A stretch of DNA of 64,000 nucleotides, taken from Legionella busanensis (GTDB taxonomy: Bacteria; Pseudomonadota; Gammaproteobacteria; Legionellales; Legionellaceae). Numbering within the stretch: the first letter of the stretch is position 1; each line of letters opens with the position of its first letter. A model generated the notes under the pieces. It was given only the letters and a program-made list of their open reading frames with translations, was not told the DNA's origin and ran no database searches. This document shows positions 52,727 to 61,708 of the stretch, piece after piece. Location: positions 589,001 to 653,000 of the forward strand of contig NZ_UGOD01000001.1 of assembly GCF_900461525.1 (NCBI RefSeq), read 5' to 3'. The translations under genes and the position numbers were made by a program.

Positions 52727-53704
52727 TTATTCAATTTTTAAGCCATTCACTGAGTGATTAACCATTTTTAATAGGCGTTCTGTAATGCCTGCCCAACTCT
52801 TTCCTAGTGGAGGAAGCTCGACAAGAATGGTAGAGGCAGATGAGTTATCTGCCTGACGAAGCTGATAATAAAGCTCGTAAGCAACTTCACGCGAGTTTAA
52901 TGAAAATTGATAATAAAGGTTTTTATTTAAATTTAATTTTTTGCTAAATGAAAAAATATAGGCATTAGGATATAAATCTAATAAGCGATTTAACTCTTTA
53001 GCCGTCCTAAAGCAATAAAGTGGTTTTTCGGGTTGATAATGGGTCAATAAGCGGCCAGATACACGTATGTTGCTCTCATTTTTTGCTGTTTCTATTGCTA
53101 TAGTCGTTTGAATAGATTGCTCATCGATTAAGCCATGTCTTAATACTTGATAGTGAATAGGTGAGGTAGCATCAATAATAGTTGATTCAATGCCTATTTC
53201 ACAGCGCCCTCCATCTAATATTAATAATGGTTGATTACTAAAACTTTGTTGCACATGCAACGCTGTGGTAGGGCTAATCTTGCCAAAGGGGTTTGCTGAA
53301 GGAGCCACTAGAGGAAAATTTAAAGCTTGCAGTAATGATTGGGCAACTGGATGTTTAGGACAGCGGATAGCAACCGTATTTTGGCCGCCTGTAACTAAAG
53401 GGTTAACCATATTCGGTTGGCAATTAAAGACAATGGTTAAAGGACCTGGCCAAAAAGTATCAATTAATTTTTGAGCATACGGGGGTATAGAGGTAACCCA
53501 TCTAGTTAAATCACAGTCTTTAGCCACATGCATAATTAACGGATGATTAATAGGTCGGTTTTTGAGAGCAAAAATTTTTAAGATAGCTTCTTCATCTTCC
53601 GCATTACCTGCTAAACCATAAACGGTTTCAGTTGGTATGGCGACCAGATTCCCTACGTTTAGTTCAGTAATTGCTTCATTAATATTTTGTGTAATAGTAC
53701 TCAT
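52727..53704 (-). CDS. tsaC: L-threonylcarbamoyladenylate synthase (Sua5 type)
   Basis: Makes threonylcarbamoyl-AMP for the tRNA t6A modification completed by TsaD. Seen are VAIPTETVYGLAGNAEDE near residue 21, IFALKNRPINHPLIMH near 44, FWPGPLTIVF near 89, VAIRCPKHPVAQSLL near 111, and APSANPFGKISPTTALHV near 133. The C-terminal ~120 residues form the extra Sua5 domain, so this is the long form (325 aa) and not the short YrdC form. Confidence 0.95.
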   Translation of the reverse strand: MSTITQNINEAITELNVGNLVAIPTETVYGLAGNAEDEEAILKIFALKNRPINHPLIMHVAKDCDLTRWVTSIPPYAQKLIDTFWPGPLTIVFNCQPNMVNPLVTGGQNTVAIRCPKHPVAQSLLQALNFPLVAPSANPFGKISPTTALHVQQSFSNQPLLILDGGRCEIGIESTIIDATSPIHYQVLRHGLIDEQSIQTTIAIETAKNESNIRVSGRLLTHYQPEKPLYCFRTAKELNRLLDLYPNAYIFSFSKKLNLNKNLYYQFSLNSREVAYELYYQLRQADNSSASTILVELPPLGKSWAGITERLLKMVNHSVNGLKIE

Positions 53705-53937
53705 AATTTAAGTAACTTAACTTGGCTAGTTCTAGCGCTTTTTATTAAGTTCCTATAATGATAAAGGTACATACAGTTTGGTTGTTGTATGTGATTTGAA
53801 CCTAATATTGCGCTATATCTGCAAATGAAAGATTTTATTGTACTAAAAACAAGCATAAAGAGTCTAAGATTTCTTATTAATTTATTTCCGTTTTGCAGAT
53901 ATTCTAGGTAAACGGTATAACATTTACAAATTTTAAT

Positions 53938-54270
53938 CTATGAAGGTAGCCAAAACCAGGAACAAATAATGAGTATATTTTGAGAGTTATTAAATAACTG
54001 ATGTTTTTTGTAAGAATCAAAATAAAACATATCTTGCTCAGACAAAGGATAAGGCGTACCTGCGTACGTTAAAATGCCACTACCTTGTAAGACAAGCCAG
54101 CACTCATTTTCAATATGACAATCTAGGGGCGTTTCTCCACCAGGCTGCAAGTGAAAAAAAGTCGCTTCGAAAGGAGGTTTGGCATTAAATTGGATAGGAT
54201 AAATTTGTAAATCATTATTAACTGTTTCGACTTTTTTAAAGCTTAATTTTGGGTTATACATAGCTAACAT
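53938..54270 (-). CDS. Single-domain cupin, likely partner of MetRS-like enzyme
   Basis: A 110-residue cupin. Motif 1 is LQPGGETPLDCHIENECWLV with candidate metal ligands His and Glu; motif 2 is GTPYPLSEQDMFYFDSYKKH with a third His. I place the start at ATG 54270 (MLAMYNPK), preceded by GAGGAAAA; the frame is open to 54354, but this would overlap the N-hydroxylase by 100 bp instead of 17. Cupins fused to a MetRS-like domain catalyse the N-N-forming rearrangement in hydrazine synthetases such as Spb40. Here the cupin is separate but in the same operon. The hydrazine role is inferred from this three-gene combination. Confidence 0.82.
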   Translation of the reverse strand: MLAMYNPKLSFKKVETVNNDLQIYPIQFNAKPPFEATFFHLQPGGETPLDCHIENECWLVLQGSGILTYAGTPYPLSEQDMFYFDSYKKHQLFNNSQNILIICSWFWLPS

Positions 54271-55576
54271 GATTATTTTCCTCATAAAATTTATTGGCCG
54301 AATTAATATCAAAGACGCAATTTTCAGACGATAAATCGTAGATTTCTTTTTCACTGATACTGTTAATAATGGTTGCGCTTCGCCATGCCATCAAACAGAA
54401 ATTAGGATCAGCTAACCCATGCATATGTCGAGATGCATTTTGTACATAAATTCGGTTGGATTTTGGCCCATCCCATTGAAGGGAGAAGTCTTGATTAACG
54501 ATATAATGGTCGTTTTGCAAAGGAATTCGGTCTGCAAGTGATTCTAAATAGGAGGGATATGCCCATTTATAACCCGTACATAAAATAATAATATCTGCTG
54601 AAATGACTTGAGCGTATTTGGAATGAAATTCCTGAATAGCTAAATTGTAACCGTTACTGCTTTTGGTAATTTTTTTGAGTTCATGATTAAAAATTAGTTT
54701 ATAGAAACGTCCCTTATTTTCTAAAAATTCTAAAATATACATCTTACGATAAATTGAATTTAAAAGGCTTAAAGAGATGCCATCGCTTACGAGTTTATGT
54801 TGATTGAGAAAAGAAATTTTTTGTTCTTCGGACAAATTAAAAAAATAATGATTAAAAGAAGGAGTAAATAAATCATTAGTAAACGTTGAATCATCAAGTG
54901 GGGCAAACAGATTGCGCCGTGTTATCCAAATTAATTTCTGAGGTAAATTTGAGGTATCTGATAAAATATCATGGATTATTTCAGCGCCACTTTGCCCACC
55001 TCCGATGATTGCAACTTTTTTCCCTTGTAGGTTATGTTTATATTTTAAAAAGTCTTTATTATGAAAAACAGAATGACTTAAATAATTCTTTGCTGCATCC
55101 GGAATATGAGCAGATAAACCATTTCCTAATACTAAATGCTGAGATTGAATGATTCTTTTTGATGTTCGCATAGTAAACAATGCTTTCGTAAATTGAATAT
55201 CTTCAACTTGTTCTTTAAATATTAGATTAGGTAGCGAGCGGCTAACCCAATTTAGATAATGATTAAATTCCATTCTGAAAACATGACTAAATTGCGCATT
55301 CATAAATCGATACAGGCGTTTATGTTTAGCTAAATAGGAAATAAAAGAGTAAGGATTAGTTGGATCAACTAAGGTCACTAAATCTTTTAAATAACTTACT
55401 TGAATTTCGGCCTCTTTAATGAGCATACCTGGGTGCCAAATAAACGCTGGATTTTGATCAAAGAAATAACTTTTTAATGATTTTATTGGGGATAAAAGTG
55501 CGGCTAGACTTAAGTTAAAGGGGCCTATACCTACGCCTAATAAATCTACTACAGACGTTTGATTTCCTTTAATCAT
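54254..55576 (-). CDS. L-lysine/L-ornithine N-monooxygenase family flavoenzyme
   Basis: A 440-residue FAD- and NADPH-dependent amine N-hydroxylase of the IucD/SidA/PvdA class. The FAD loop is DLLGVGIGPFNLSLAALLSP near residue 12; WHPGMLIKEAEIQVSYLKDL near 48 is the conserved substrate/FAD region; VAIIGGGQSGAEIIHDIL near 185 is the NADPH loop; and IILCTGYKWAYPS near 330 closes the FAD site. Such enzymes supply N-hydroxylysine or N-hydroxyornithine to siderophores, but no siderophore synthetase is nearby. Instead a MetRS-like gene (12 bp upstream) and a cupin (17-bp overlap) flank it, as in hydrazine-forming pathways (Spb38 with Spb40). Confidence 0.88.
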   Translation of the reverse strand: MIKGNQTSVVDLLGVGIGPFNLSLAALLSPIKSLKSYFFDQNPAFIWHPGMLIKEAEIQVSYLKDLVTLVDPTNPYSFISYLAKHKRLYRFMNAQFSHVFRMEFNHYLNWVSRSLPNLIFKEQVEDIQFTKALFTMRTSKRIIQSQHLVLGNGLSAHIPDAAKNYLSHSVFHNKDFLKYKHNLQGKKVAIIGGGQSGAEIIHDILSDTSNLPQKLIWITRRNLFAPLDDSTFTNDLFTPSFNHYFFNLSEEQKISFLNQHKLVSDGISLSLLNSIYRKMYILEFLENKGRFYKLIFNHELKKITKSSNGYNLAIQEFHSKYAQVISADIIILCTGYKWAYPSYLESLADRIPLQNDHYIVNQDFSLQWDGPKSNRIYVQNASRHMHGLADPNFCLMAWRSATIINSISEKEIYDLSSENCVFDINSANKFYEENNHVSYV

Positions 55577-55587
55577 ATTATCTCCTG

Positions 55588-57120
55588 TTAATGAATGATC
55601 GAATCTGCGGTAAGGGGCGTTTGATTAATAGTTAATTTTCTATGAAAAGGTAGTGAGGGTTTAGTGAATAATTGATGAATAGACGGCTGATTTGGATAGC
55701 CAAGTGCTTGCCAAAGCCCCTGACCTAGTTTTGGCATAAAAGGTGATATGAAAAGAGAAAAAGCTTGTAGCCACCAAAAATTAGAAGAGGCATAAGGAGG
55801 TAATTGATTAGCAAGTTTTAACCATAAGCTAATATTTTTAATTGCTTGATGAGGAAAAAAATGATTAGGTTGTAAAACTTGTTTATTTACATCTAAAAGC
55901 TTTTGTAAGTGATCTTTTAAATCTGAATCACAAGAATTAGGTTGTGAATCTGGTAGCATTGCTTGCATTTTAAGAACTAATTGGTTTTGCCAATCAAGTG
56001 TTTGATTATAAAAAATTGAAAAGTCTTGTGAAGAAAAGTTGCCTGAACTTGTATGTATATCTATCGATGCTAAATAAAGCCTAATAATATCACTAGAAAG
56101 TTGCTGATGATTAATAACATCATCTACCCAGATAGCATGACGACGACTGGTAGAAAATTTTAAGCCATTTAAATTAAAAAAATAATTTATCAAATAGAAA
56201 TCAAAAGGCTTATACTCAGGAAGATAGGAGCTGATACCTAAGATACTACTAATAAATGGTATAAAATTATCATGACCAAAGCTAGCAATAGTAATAGTGG
56301 AAGAGTCAATAGCGAACGCATTAAGGTTATTACCTTCAATTTTCCCCTGCAATTCTCCTAACATTAAAGCGTAAGCAAATACAAAACCATAACTAAAAAA
56401 AGTACTGCTCTGATTACACTTTAATCCCCATGCAGCTTGCGTGGTTAATCGGAACAAGTAATTCTGCTTATGTAAAAATTGATGATAAAGCTGCTCAAGC
56501 TTTAAGTTAATTCCTTTATTTTTTAAAGGTGGCGGTGATTTTAAACAAAGAAAAATATTTTCTACTTGCTTAATAAGTTCTTGGTTATTTTGTTGAATAA
56601 TTTCTTCTGGACGATAATGAGTCCCACAGGCCTCACAAAAATAGCTTTCTGTTTTTTCTTTGCATGATGGGCAAAATCCGATTTGCCAACAACCAACTTT
56701 AAAGCGTTGATTAATGCTATCCCAAATCATATTCTCTTTTAATTTTTGGCAAGCATTCTTATTTTGCAATGTCTGGAAAATTATTTCATGCCATCGAAGA
56801 TACGTTTGCATCAATAGGGGATGGCTAGGTTGTACAAAATGGGCAATTTCAATATCCATTGCCTTTAAATCTGCAGCAATTAGGGGATTATAAAAACTAC
56901 AAATGTATTCTGGTGTTGTCAGTTTTTTAGCCGCTTGCAGCATAACATACGATTCAAAATCATCAGTTCCGGTTAGTATTGTGGCTTGATGACCCGATAT
57001 ACGTAGATGCCGAGCAAGAATATCCGCACTTAAATAAGGGCCACCGATATGGCCTAGGTGTAATCTGCCATTGGGTGTAGGAAAAGCAGGTATTAATAAA
57101 TATTTTTTTTGATTTAACAT
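55588..57120 (-). CDS. Methionyl-tRNA-synthetase-like amino-acid-activating enzyme
   Basis: A 510-residue class I aminoacyl-tRNA-synthetase-like protein closest to MetRS. The HIGH-type motif is GRLHLGHIGGPYL near residue 18, a zinc knuckle CPSCKEKTESYFCEACG lies near 148, and the KMSKS-type loop is degenerate, GLKFSTSRRH near 315. It is shorter than a full MetRS with a dimerisation tail and stands in an operon with an amine N-hydroxylase and a cupin, not among translation genes. In hydrazine synthetases a MetRS-like domain activates an amino acid and loads it onto N-hydroxylysine. That role is inferred; a second MetRS cannot be excluded on sequence alone. Confidence 0.84.
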   Translation of the reverse strand: MLNQKKYLLIPAFPTPNGRLHLGHIGGPYLSADILARHLRISGHQATILTGTDDFESYVMLQAAKKLTTPEYICSFYNPLIAADLKAMDIEIAHFVQPSHPLLMQTYLRWHEIIFQTLQNKNACQKLKENMIWDSINQRFKVGCWQIGFCPSCKEKTESYFCEACGTHYRPEEIIQQNNQELIKQVENIFLCLKSPPPLKNKGINLKLEQLYHQFLHKQNYLFRLTTQAAWGLKCNQSSTFFSYGFVFAYALMLGELQGKIEGNNLNAFAIDSSTITIASFGHDNFIPFISSILGISSYLPEYKPFDFYLINYFFNLNGLKFSTSRRHAIWVDDVINHQQLSSDIIRLYLASIDIHTSSGNFSSQDFSIFYNQTLDWQNQLVLKMQAMLPDSQPNSCDSDLKDHLQKLLDVNKQVLQPNHFFPHQAIKNISLWLKLANQLPPYASSNFWWLQAFSLFISPFMPKLGQGLWQALGYPNQPSIHQLFTKPSLPFHRKLTINQTPLTADSIIH

Positions 57121-57158
57121 CGTTTACATCCCTTTAACTTCGATTTATTTATTAAGTT

Positions 57159-57890
57159 TTAGTCCATATTTTGCAATGAATTAACGAATGGTTTATGAGG
57201 CAATAAATGGATATGTTTTTTTAATTCAGTAGACATAATTTGAATAGAAGATTGCCAAGCTCTATTTGAAATTTCTAGGGATTTTATTTTATCCCTAGCA
57301 ATGACAGCATTCACCAAATCCTGACAGTCATGAATGTATGCAAGAATAGTTTCTCGGTTAGTATTATGACGGCTTAAGCACAAAAAATGATAACGAGCAG
57401 CATTTTCATAAAGAATATCCTTCATTTTAAGTAACCAAGGTGATTTGCATGCCTTAATCAATGTAGAGCTAAATTCTTTTTCCATAGCATGCCAGGTATA
57501 CGAATCGAGAGTATCATTGGTTTTCATAAATTTTGAATATCGATACCAGCAAGCTATGATTTCTGCTTCCCAATGGTCATCACCATTTTCAATGGCTAAC
57601 TCTAATGCTATGTTTTCAATACGCATTCTGTTTGTGTAAATATCATATAACTCGTCTAAGGAGAGAGTTGGTACACAAAAGCCGCACTGTTCTTTAAAAT
57701 GAACGAGTCCATTTGTTATTAAGCGAGATAGTGCCTCTCGCAGTGGGCTAAAGCCAACACCATATTTTTGTTTTAAGTTCTCTAACTGTAATTTAGTGCC
57801 TGGCGCAAAATAACCCCTCAGTATGTCTTGACGTAACTTCTCTGTAATTTGCGATGCTTTAGTTTGTTTTCTTAATTTATTTAGCATCAT
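57159..57890 (-). CDS. GntR/FadR-family transcriptional regulator (FCD domain)
   Basis: A 243-residue regulator. The N-terminal winged HTH has ILRGYFAPGTKLQLENLKQK and GVGFSPLREALSRLITNGLV (residues 24-70). The FCD-type ligand domain follows from about 85 with YDIYTNRMRIENIALELAIE and metal-site candidates in CLSRHNTNRE near 183 (His) and AYIHDCQDLV near 195 (His). It lies 38 bp upstream of the MetRS-like gene in the same direction and probably controls the operon in response to a small carboxylic or amino acid ligand. Confidence 0.87.
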   Translation of the reverse strand: MMLNKLRKQTKASQITEKLRQDILRGYFAPGTKLQLENLKQKYGVGFSPLREALSRLITNGLVHFKEQCGFCVPTLSLDELYDIYTNRMRIENIALELAIENGDDHWEAEIIACWYRYSKFMKTNDTLDSYTWHAMEKEFSSTLIKACKSPWLLKMKDILYENAARYHFLCLSRHNTNRETILAYIHDCQDLVNAVIARDKIKSLEISNRAWQSSIQIMSTELKKHIHLLPHKPFVNSLQNMD

Positions 57891-58262
57891 CTGGCCTGGT
57901 AAAATTAATAAAACTCAATTATGCATGATTTTCGAAAATTTTAAAATAATCGAAAATATTTATTTGTATTTTTTCTAACTTTTGTTCCATTAAATATTTG
58001 ATTCTTGTGTTGTTAACAAAAAAGCAGACTGAATACCTAATAGCCTGAAAATTAAGTTACTGATTTTAAAATTTAAAAAATTATGGTAGTTTGATTGTTA
58101 CCTGTTAGAATTACGTCCTTGAATTCGAGAGTAAGGCCAACCTCTTAGTCTTAAATTCTACGATGCAATTAAAATAGGCACTCAATAATTGCTTTTGTTA
58201 CCATGCTTGTTCATAGCTAGGATGTTATGAATCAACCATTTTAATAAAAAAGTAAGCTTATT
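57891..58262. other. Intergenic region upstream of protease leader
   Basis: Between the GntR-family gene (minus) and the protease leader (plus) lie about 370 AT-rich bases. They must contain promoters for both directions, but I see no convincing consensus promoter, operator or small gene. Stretches of A and T dominate (57930-57980). Confidence 0.3.
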
Positions 58263-58308
58263 TTGTTGTACCTATTATCTCTAGCGGTAAAAAGGAATAG
58301 TACAACAA
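58263..58308 (+). promoter_or_regulatory. Long-loop inverted repeat in the protease leader
   Basis: TTGTTGTAC (58263-58271) and its exact complement GTACAACAA (58300-58308) enclose a 28-base loop about 115-160 bp before the protease start. As RNA it could form a stem just before the leader ORF; as DNA it could bind a dimeric regulator at two half-sites. Confidence 0.5.
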
Positions 58309-58341
58309 TCAAAGGACTTTGTTTTAAATGGAGGATTAGTT

Positions 58342-58371
58342 ATGCGCACATGGATTAGATTAACGACGTGA
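58342..58371 (+). CDS. Candidate leader peptide MRTWIRLTT upstream of protease gene
   Basis: A nine-codon ORF with a near-perfect Shine-Dalgarno, GGAGG at 58330-58334, 7 nt before ATG 58342, and a TGA stop at 58369-58371. It ends 51 bp before the protease start codon, which has its own AAGGAG. Such strong initiation signals in front of so short a frame are unusual by chance in this AT-rich DNA. It may be a regulatory leader peptide (two Arg, one Trp, two Thr). Chance occurrence remains possible. Confidence 0.4.
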   Translation: MRTWIRLTT

Positions 58372-58422
58372 GCATTCTAAATGGATTTGCTTCATGTGTA
58401 TTAACTGAAGGAGTTAAGATTA

Positions 58423-60045
58423 ATGCACTCAAATTTTTATTTATCACCTGTTGCAGCAGCTTGCTTAGCGCTTAGTGTAGTTTCTTCTGTTCAAGCAGCC
58501 GAATCTGTTTCTTTAAATAAGGCTTCTCTAGATACTATTAAGAAACAATTTACTCTTAATATATCATCAGAGATGACACTGTTTAGTACTAATAGCTTGA
58601 ATTTTATTAAGCAGCATACAGATAAAAATAAAATTAGTCATATTCGTTTGCAGCAACAATATGAAGGGTTCGTAGTGATTGGTGGTTATGCGATTATCCA
58701 TGCCCCACAGACAGCCCAGTCGATTCTAGCAAGCGGAAATAATACTGATGTAAAAATGAATGGTATTGTTTATCGAGGTTTACAAGGCGATCTAGGTAAA
58801 CCATCACCAACTTTTGTGAAAAATGCCAAAAATGCATTACAGCAGTTTAAAGCGCAGTTTGCTAATCACTTAGTAAGTGAAGAAACAGTTAAACCAGTCG
58901 TTTACATTGACAAGGATTCAAAAGCGCATTGGGCTTATAGAGTTAGCGTATTTGTTACTTATCAAGATAAAATTCCTGAGAGACCAACTGCTATAATTGA
59001 TGCCGCAACTTACCGACCTTTTATTCAGTGGAATGATGTAAAAACTGAGCGTTCCGCAGTAAAGGGTAAAGGTTATGGTGGTAATAAGAAAGTAGGTCGT
59101 TTTTCATATGGTGATGAATTAGCTTATCTTGAATTAACACGTGATGCAGATTCTGCTAAATGTTATATGGAAAATGATGGCGTACGTGTAGTAGATATGG
59201 AACATCGTTATTCTTCTAGAAATAACCCTATGGCATTTGATTGCAAAGACACAGTAGGTGAAGATGGTATCTACTGGACAGGCTATAAAGCGGATGGCTA
59301 CGATAAAGAAAACGGTGCTTATTCTCCTACCAATGATGCTCACTATGCAGGTTATGTAATTAACCATATGTATAAAGACTGGTATGGCATTAACGCACTT
59401 TCTAAATCTGATGGTTCACCAATGCAATTAGTCATGCGTGTTCATTATGGTAATGGCTATGAAAATGCTTATTGGGACGGCCGCCAAATGACCTTTGGTG
59501 ATGGCGAAGATATGATGTATCCGCTTGTCTCACTTGGCGTTGGTGCTCATGAAATTAGCCATGGTTTTACTGAACAGCATTCTAATCTAGAATATTATGG
59601 CCAGTCAGGCGGTATGAATGAATCCTTTTCTGACATGGCAGCTCAAGCTGCTGAATTTTATTCAGTAGGAAAAGCAAGCTGGCAAATTGGTGCAGAGATT
59701 ATGAAAGAAGGCAGTGGCTATGAGGCATTACGCTTCATGGATGAACCAAGTCGAGATGGTACTTCTATTGACACAGCCGATGATTATTATGGTGGTTTAG
59801 ATGTTCACTATTCAAGTGGTGTATTTAATCGATTATATTATCTCATAGCTAATCTTCCAGGCTTTGATGCTCGTAAAGCTTTCGATGTGATGGTTAAAGC
59901 GAACATGGATTATTGGACACCTTACACAACTTTTGCTGAAGGCGGATGCGGTGTATTAAGCGCGGCTCAAGATCTTGGTATTGAGTTAGAAGGGGTTAAA
60001 AAATCATTAAAGAAAGTAGGCATTGATGCTAATTCTTGTGATTAA
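58423..60045 (+). CDS. proA: Secreted M4 zinc metalloprotease (ProA/Msp-like)
   Basis: A 540-residue thermolysin-family preproprotease. The signal peptide is MHSNFYLSPVAAACLALSVV with cleavage near VQAAES; an FTP/PepSY-type propeptide covers about 28-200. The catalytic region has VGAHEISHGFTEQHSNLEYY near 378 (zinc His, catalytic Glu, second His) and GGMNESFSDMAAQAAEF near 403 (third zinc Glu), then the active-site His in LDVHYSSGVFNRLYY near 465. Length and organisation match the Legionella major secreted protease ProA, a type II secretion substrate. Start preceded by GAAGGAG. Confidence 0.95.
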   Translation: MHSNFYLSPVAAACLALSVVSSVQAAESVSLNKASLDTIKKQFTLNISSEMTLFSTNSLNFIKQHTDKNKISHIRLQQQYEGFVVIGGYAIIHAPQTAQSILASGNNTDVKMNGIVYRGLQGDLGKPSPTFVKNAKNALQQFKAQFANHLVSEETVKPVVYIDKDSKAHWAYRVSVFVTYQDKIPERPTAIIDAATYRPFIQWNDVKTERSAVKGKGYGGNKKVGRFSYGDELAYLELTRDADSAKCYMENDGVRVVDMEHRYSSRNNPMAFDCKDTVGEDGIYWTGYKADGYDKENGAYSPTNDAHYAGYVINHMYKDWYGINALSKSDGSPMQLVMRVHYGNGYENAYWDGRQMTFGDGEDMMYPLVSLGVGAHEISHGFTEQHSNLEYYGQSGGMNESFSDMAAQAAEFYSVGKASWQIGAEIMKEGSGYEALRFMDEPSRDGTSIDTADDYYGGLDVHYSSGVFNRLYYLIANLPGFDARKAFDVMVKANMDYWTPYTTFAEGGCGVLSAAQDLGIELEGVKKSLKKVGIDANSCD

Positions 60046-60048
60046 TCT

Positions 60049-60894
60049 CTAAATACTTCTATAAAAATTATCCAAGTGTTGTGCTACAACACTTGGATTT
60101 TCCATATGTAAATGATGTCCGCCTCTTACTTTCATAATCTTTAAATTTTTAACGGCTGCAATTCGCTGTTGAATATCATTTTCATTAAATAATGATCCTT
60201 GCTCAGTAAGTATTAAGCATGTTGGCGATGTAATGCCTGAGAGACAAGAAATAACTTGTGCTTCTGTAAGACGTAAAGGACTTGGGTAAACTAAGCGACG
60301 ATCATGATGCCAGTAAAATTTACCATTGCTTTCACTTAATCCACGTGAGCATAAAAGTCGTACCAGTTCAAGGGAGAGAAACCCACGTGCAGCTCTTGCT
60401 TGAGCTGCTAGCTCTAGAGAAGAATATAATTTAGGTTTTGAATGTTTTTTCTCAATGCCTTTAAATAGATAAGATGATAATTGTTCAAGACAAGTATCTT
60501 CAGGGCGAGAAAGGGGGCCAAGTCCTTCAATTAAAGCGACAGTAGAAATACGTGTTGGAGCAATACCTGCTAATATACTCGCTAAACAAGCGCCTAGCGA
60601 GTGACCCAGTAGGTTAATTTTTTTAATATGAAGCGCATCAATAATATTAATTAAGGTAAAAACGCCATCAATAAAATGGTAATAACCCCCTTCATATAAA
60701 TGAGAGGATAATCCATGGCCTGGTAAGTCAATGGCAATAACGTAAAAATCTTTAGCAAGATAGGGCGCCAGAAGTTCAAAAGAATTAGCGTTATCTAACC
60801 AGCCATGAATAGCTAGCAGCGGCGGTAAATCATTCCTTCCCCAGGTTCTAGCTGCAATAGTAAAGCCTGGTATAGTTAATTTGAGCTCATCCAT
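60049..60894 (-). CDS. Alpha/beta-fold hydrolase
   Basis: A 281-residue alpha/beta hydrolase. The oxyanion segment is LLAIHGWLDNANSFELLAPY near residue 25, the nucleophile elbow is LLGHSLGACLASILAG near 97 (Ser), and the catalytic His is in VRGGHHLHMENPSVVAQHL near 260. The pattern resembles serine-hydrolase-like (SERHL/MhpC-type) esterases. The substrate is unknown. It converges with the protease gene with only 3 bp between stop codons. Confidence 0.88.
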   Translation of the reverse strand: MDELKLTIPGFTIAARTWGRNDLPPLLAIHGWLDNANSFELLAPYLAKDFYVIAIDLPGHGLSSHLYEGGYYHFIDGVFTLINIIDALHIKKINLLGHSLGACLASILAGIAPTRISTVALIEGLGPLSRPEDTCLEQLSSYLFKGIEKKHSKPKLYSSLELAAQARAARGFLSLELVRLLCSRGLSESNGKFYWHHDRRLVYPSPLRLTEAQVISCLSGITSPTCLILTEQGSLFNENDIQQRIAAVKNLKIMKVRGGHHLHMENPSVVAQHLDNFYRSI

Positions 60895-61203
60895 AATATT
60901 ATCGATTTTATCTAAGATAATTAATTTTGTAACAAATACGATGTTTTTACCAATTAAAATAATTCACTTAAGTTATGGTGATAACAAGTGAATGGACTTC
61001 CAGCTTATAACCTTTAGTGAGTCAATAATATTACTTCTTCCTTAAATCGCTATTTGACTAAATAATTTAAATAGATCTTTCTAGAAGACCTTATTTTTAT
61101 CAGCATAGACTTTCATTTAAAAATAGCCCGATCCAGAGTATTGATCATTTTATGTTAATTCAGTAAAATAAATTATCAATAGGTATAATTATTGAGTTAT
61201 GAT
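60895..61203. other. Intergenic region, nothing notable
   Basis: About 309 AT-rich bases between divergent genes. They presumably hold promoters for the hydrolase and the hypothetical gene. I see no strong consensus, repeat or small gene. Confidence 0.3.
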
Positions 61204-61680
61204 ATGAAGATTAAGTATCATTTAAATGATTGCCCATCTATTAGTATTCAACTTAATTGGAATGAGCCAGTTTTTTATTATCCGGCGTGCCCCATCGTTT
61301 CTCAAACAATAATAGGCTATTTCAAAGTAAATAATGAGTATGAGCTAGGCAAGCTTTACTGGGAAGGCGCTCTTGAGCTTCCCTTTATCCAGCAACCGGT
61401 TCAGTATCCTCTTTGTATAGAAGTGAAACAGCCAGTGGCAGCTTACTATCCTACCGTTAAGAATTATGATGAAATCTCGCCGCTTTTAAACAGAGGGTTT
61501 TTTAAACCTATTTCTGCTGAACAACGTATTGCTTTACGTGAGCATAATATTAACAATTATAAAAAGTCAGCTAAGGTCTTAGGATATGGGCCTGATGTAA
61601 ATTGTAGAGCACTAGAATTAATGGCTGATGAGATAGAAGAAATGACAGCAAAAGGAATTGCTTTTCAAAGTGAGAGTTAA
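61204..61680 (+). CDS. Hypothetical protein, ~158 aa
   Basis: Unrecognised soluble protein. The frame opens at a TTG (61192), but ATG 61204 (MKIKYHLNDC) is the better start. Visible are Tyr/Pro-rich segments (EPVFYYPACPI, VKQPVAAYYPTVKNYD) and a C-terminal helical, acidic part (ALELMADEIEEMTAKG). No signal peptide or known motif. Its stop codon lies within the hairpin shared with the convergent gene. Confidence 0.65.
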   Translation: MKIKYHLNDCPSISIQLNWNEPVFYYPACPIVSQTIIGYFKVNNEYELGKLYWEGALELPFIQQPVQYPLCIEVKQPVAAYYPTVKNYDEISPLLNRGFFKPISAEQRIALREHNINNYKKSAKVLGYGPDVNCRALELMADEIEEMTAKGIAFQSES

Positions 61681-61698
61681 GCCAGACTTAACTCTCAC
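61670..61698. terminator. Bidirectional hairpin terminator
   Basis: GTGAGAGTTAAG-CCAGA-CTTAACTCTCAC is a perfect 12-bp stem with a 5-base loop, located between two convergent genes and overlapping the stop codon of the left one. The flanks are only moderately T-rich on either strand. Confidence 0.7.
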
Positions 61699-61708
61699 TA
61701 TACAACCA

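Noticed and set aside
54254-55576. Siderophore (aerobactin or hydroxamate) gene
   Set aside because: No NRPS-independent siderophore synthetase, acetyltransferase or transporter is adjacent.
55588-57120. Housekeeping metG
   Set aside because: Operon context with N-hydroxylase, cupin and GntR gene, plus the degenerate KFSTSR loop, favour a biosynthetic paralogue; genome check still needed.
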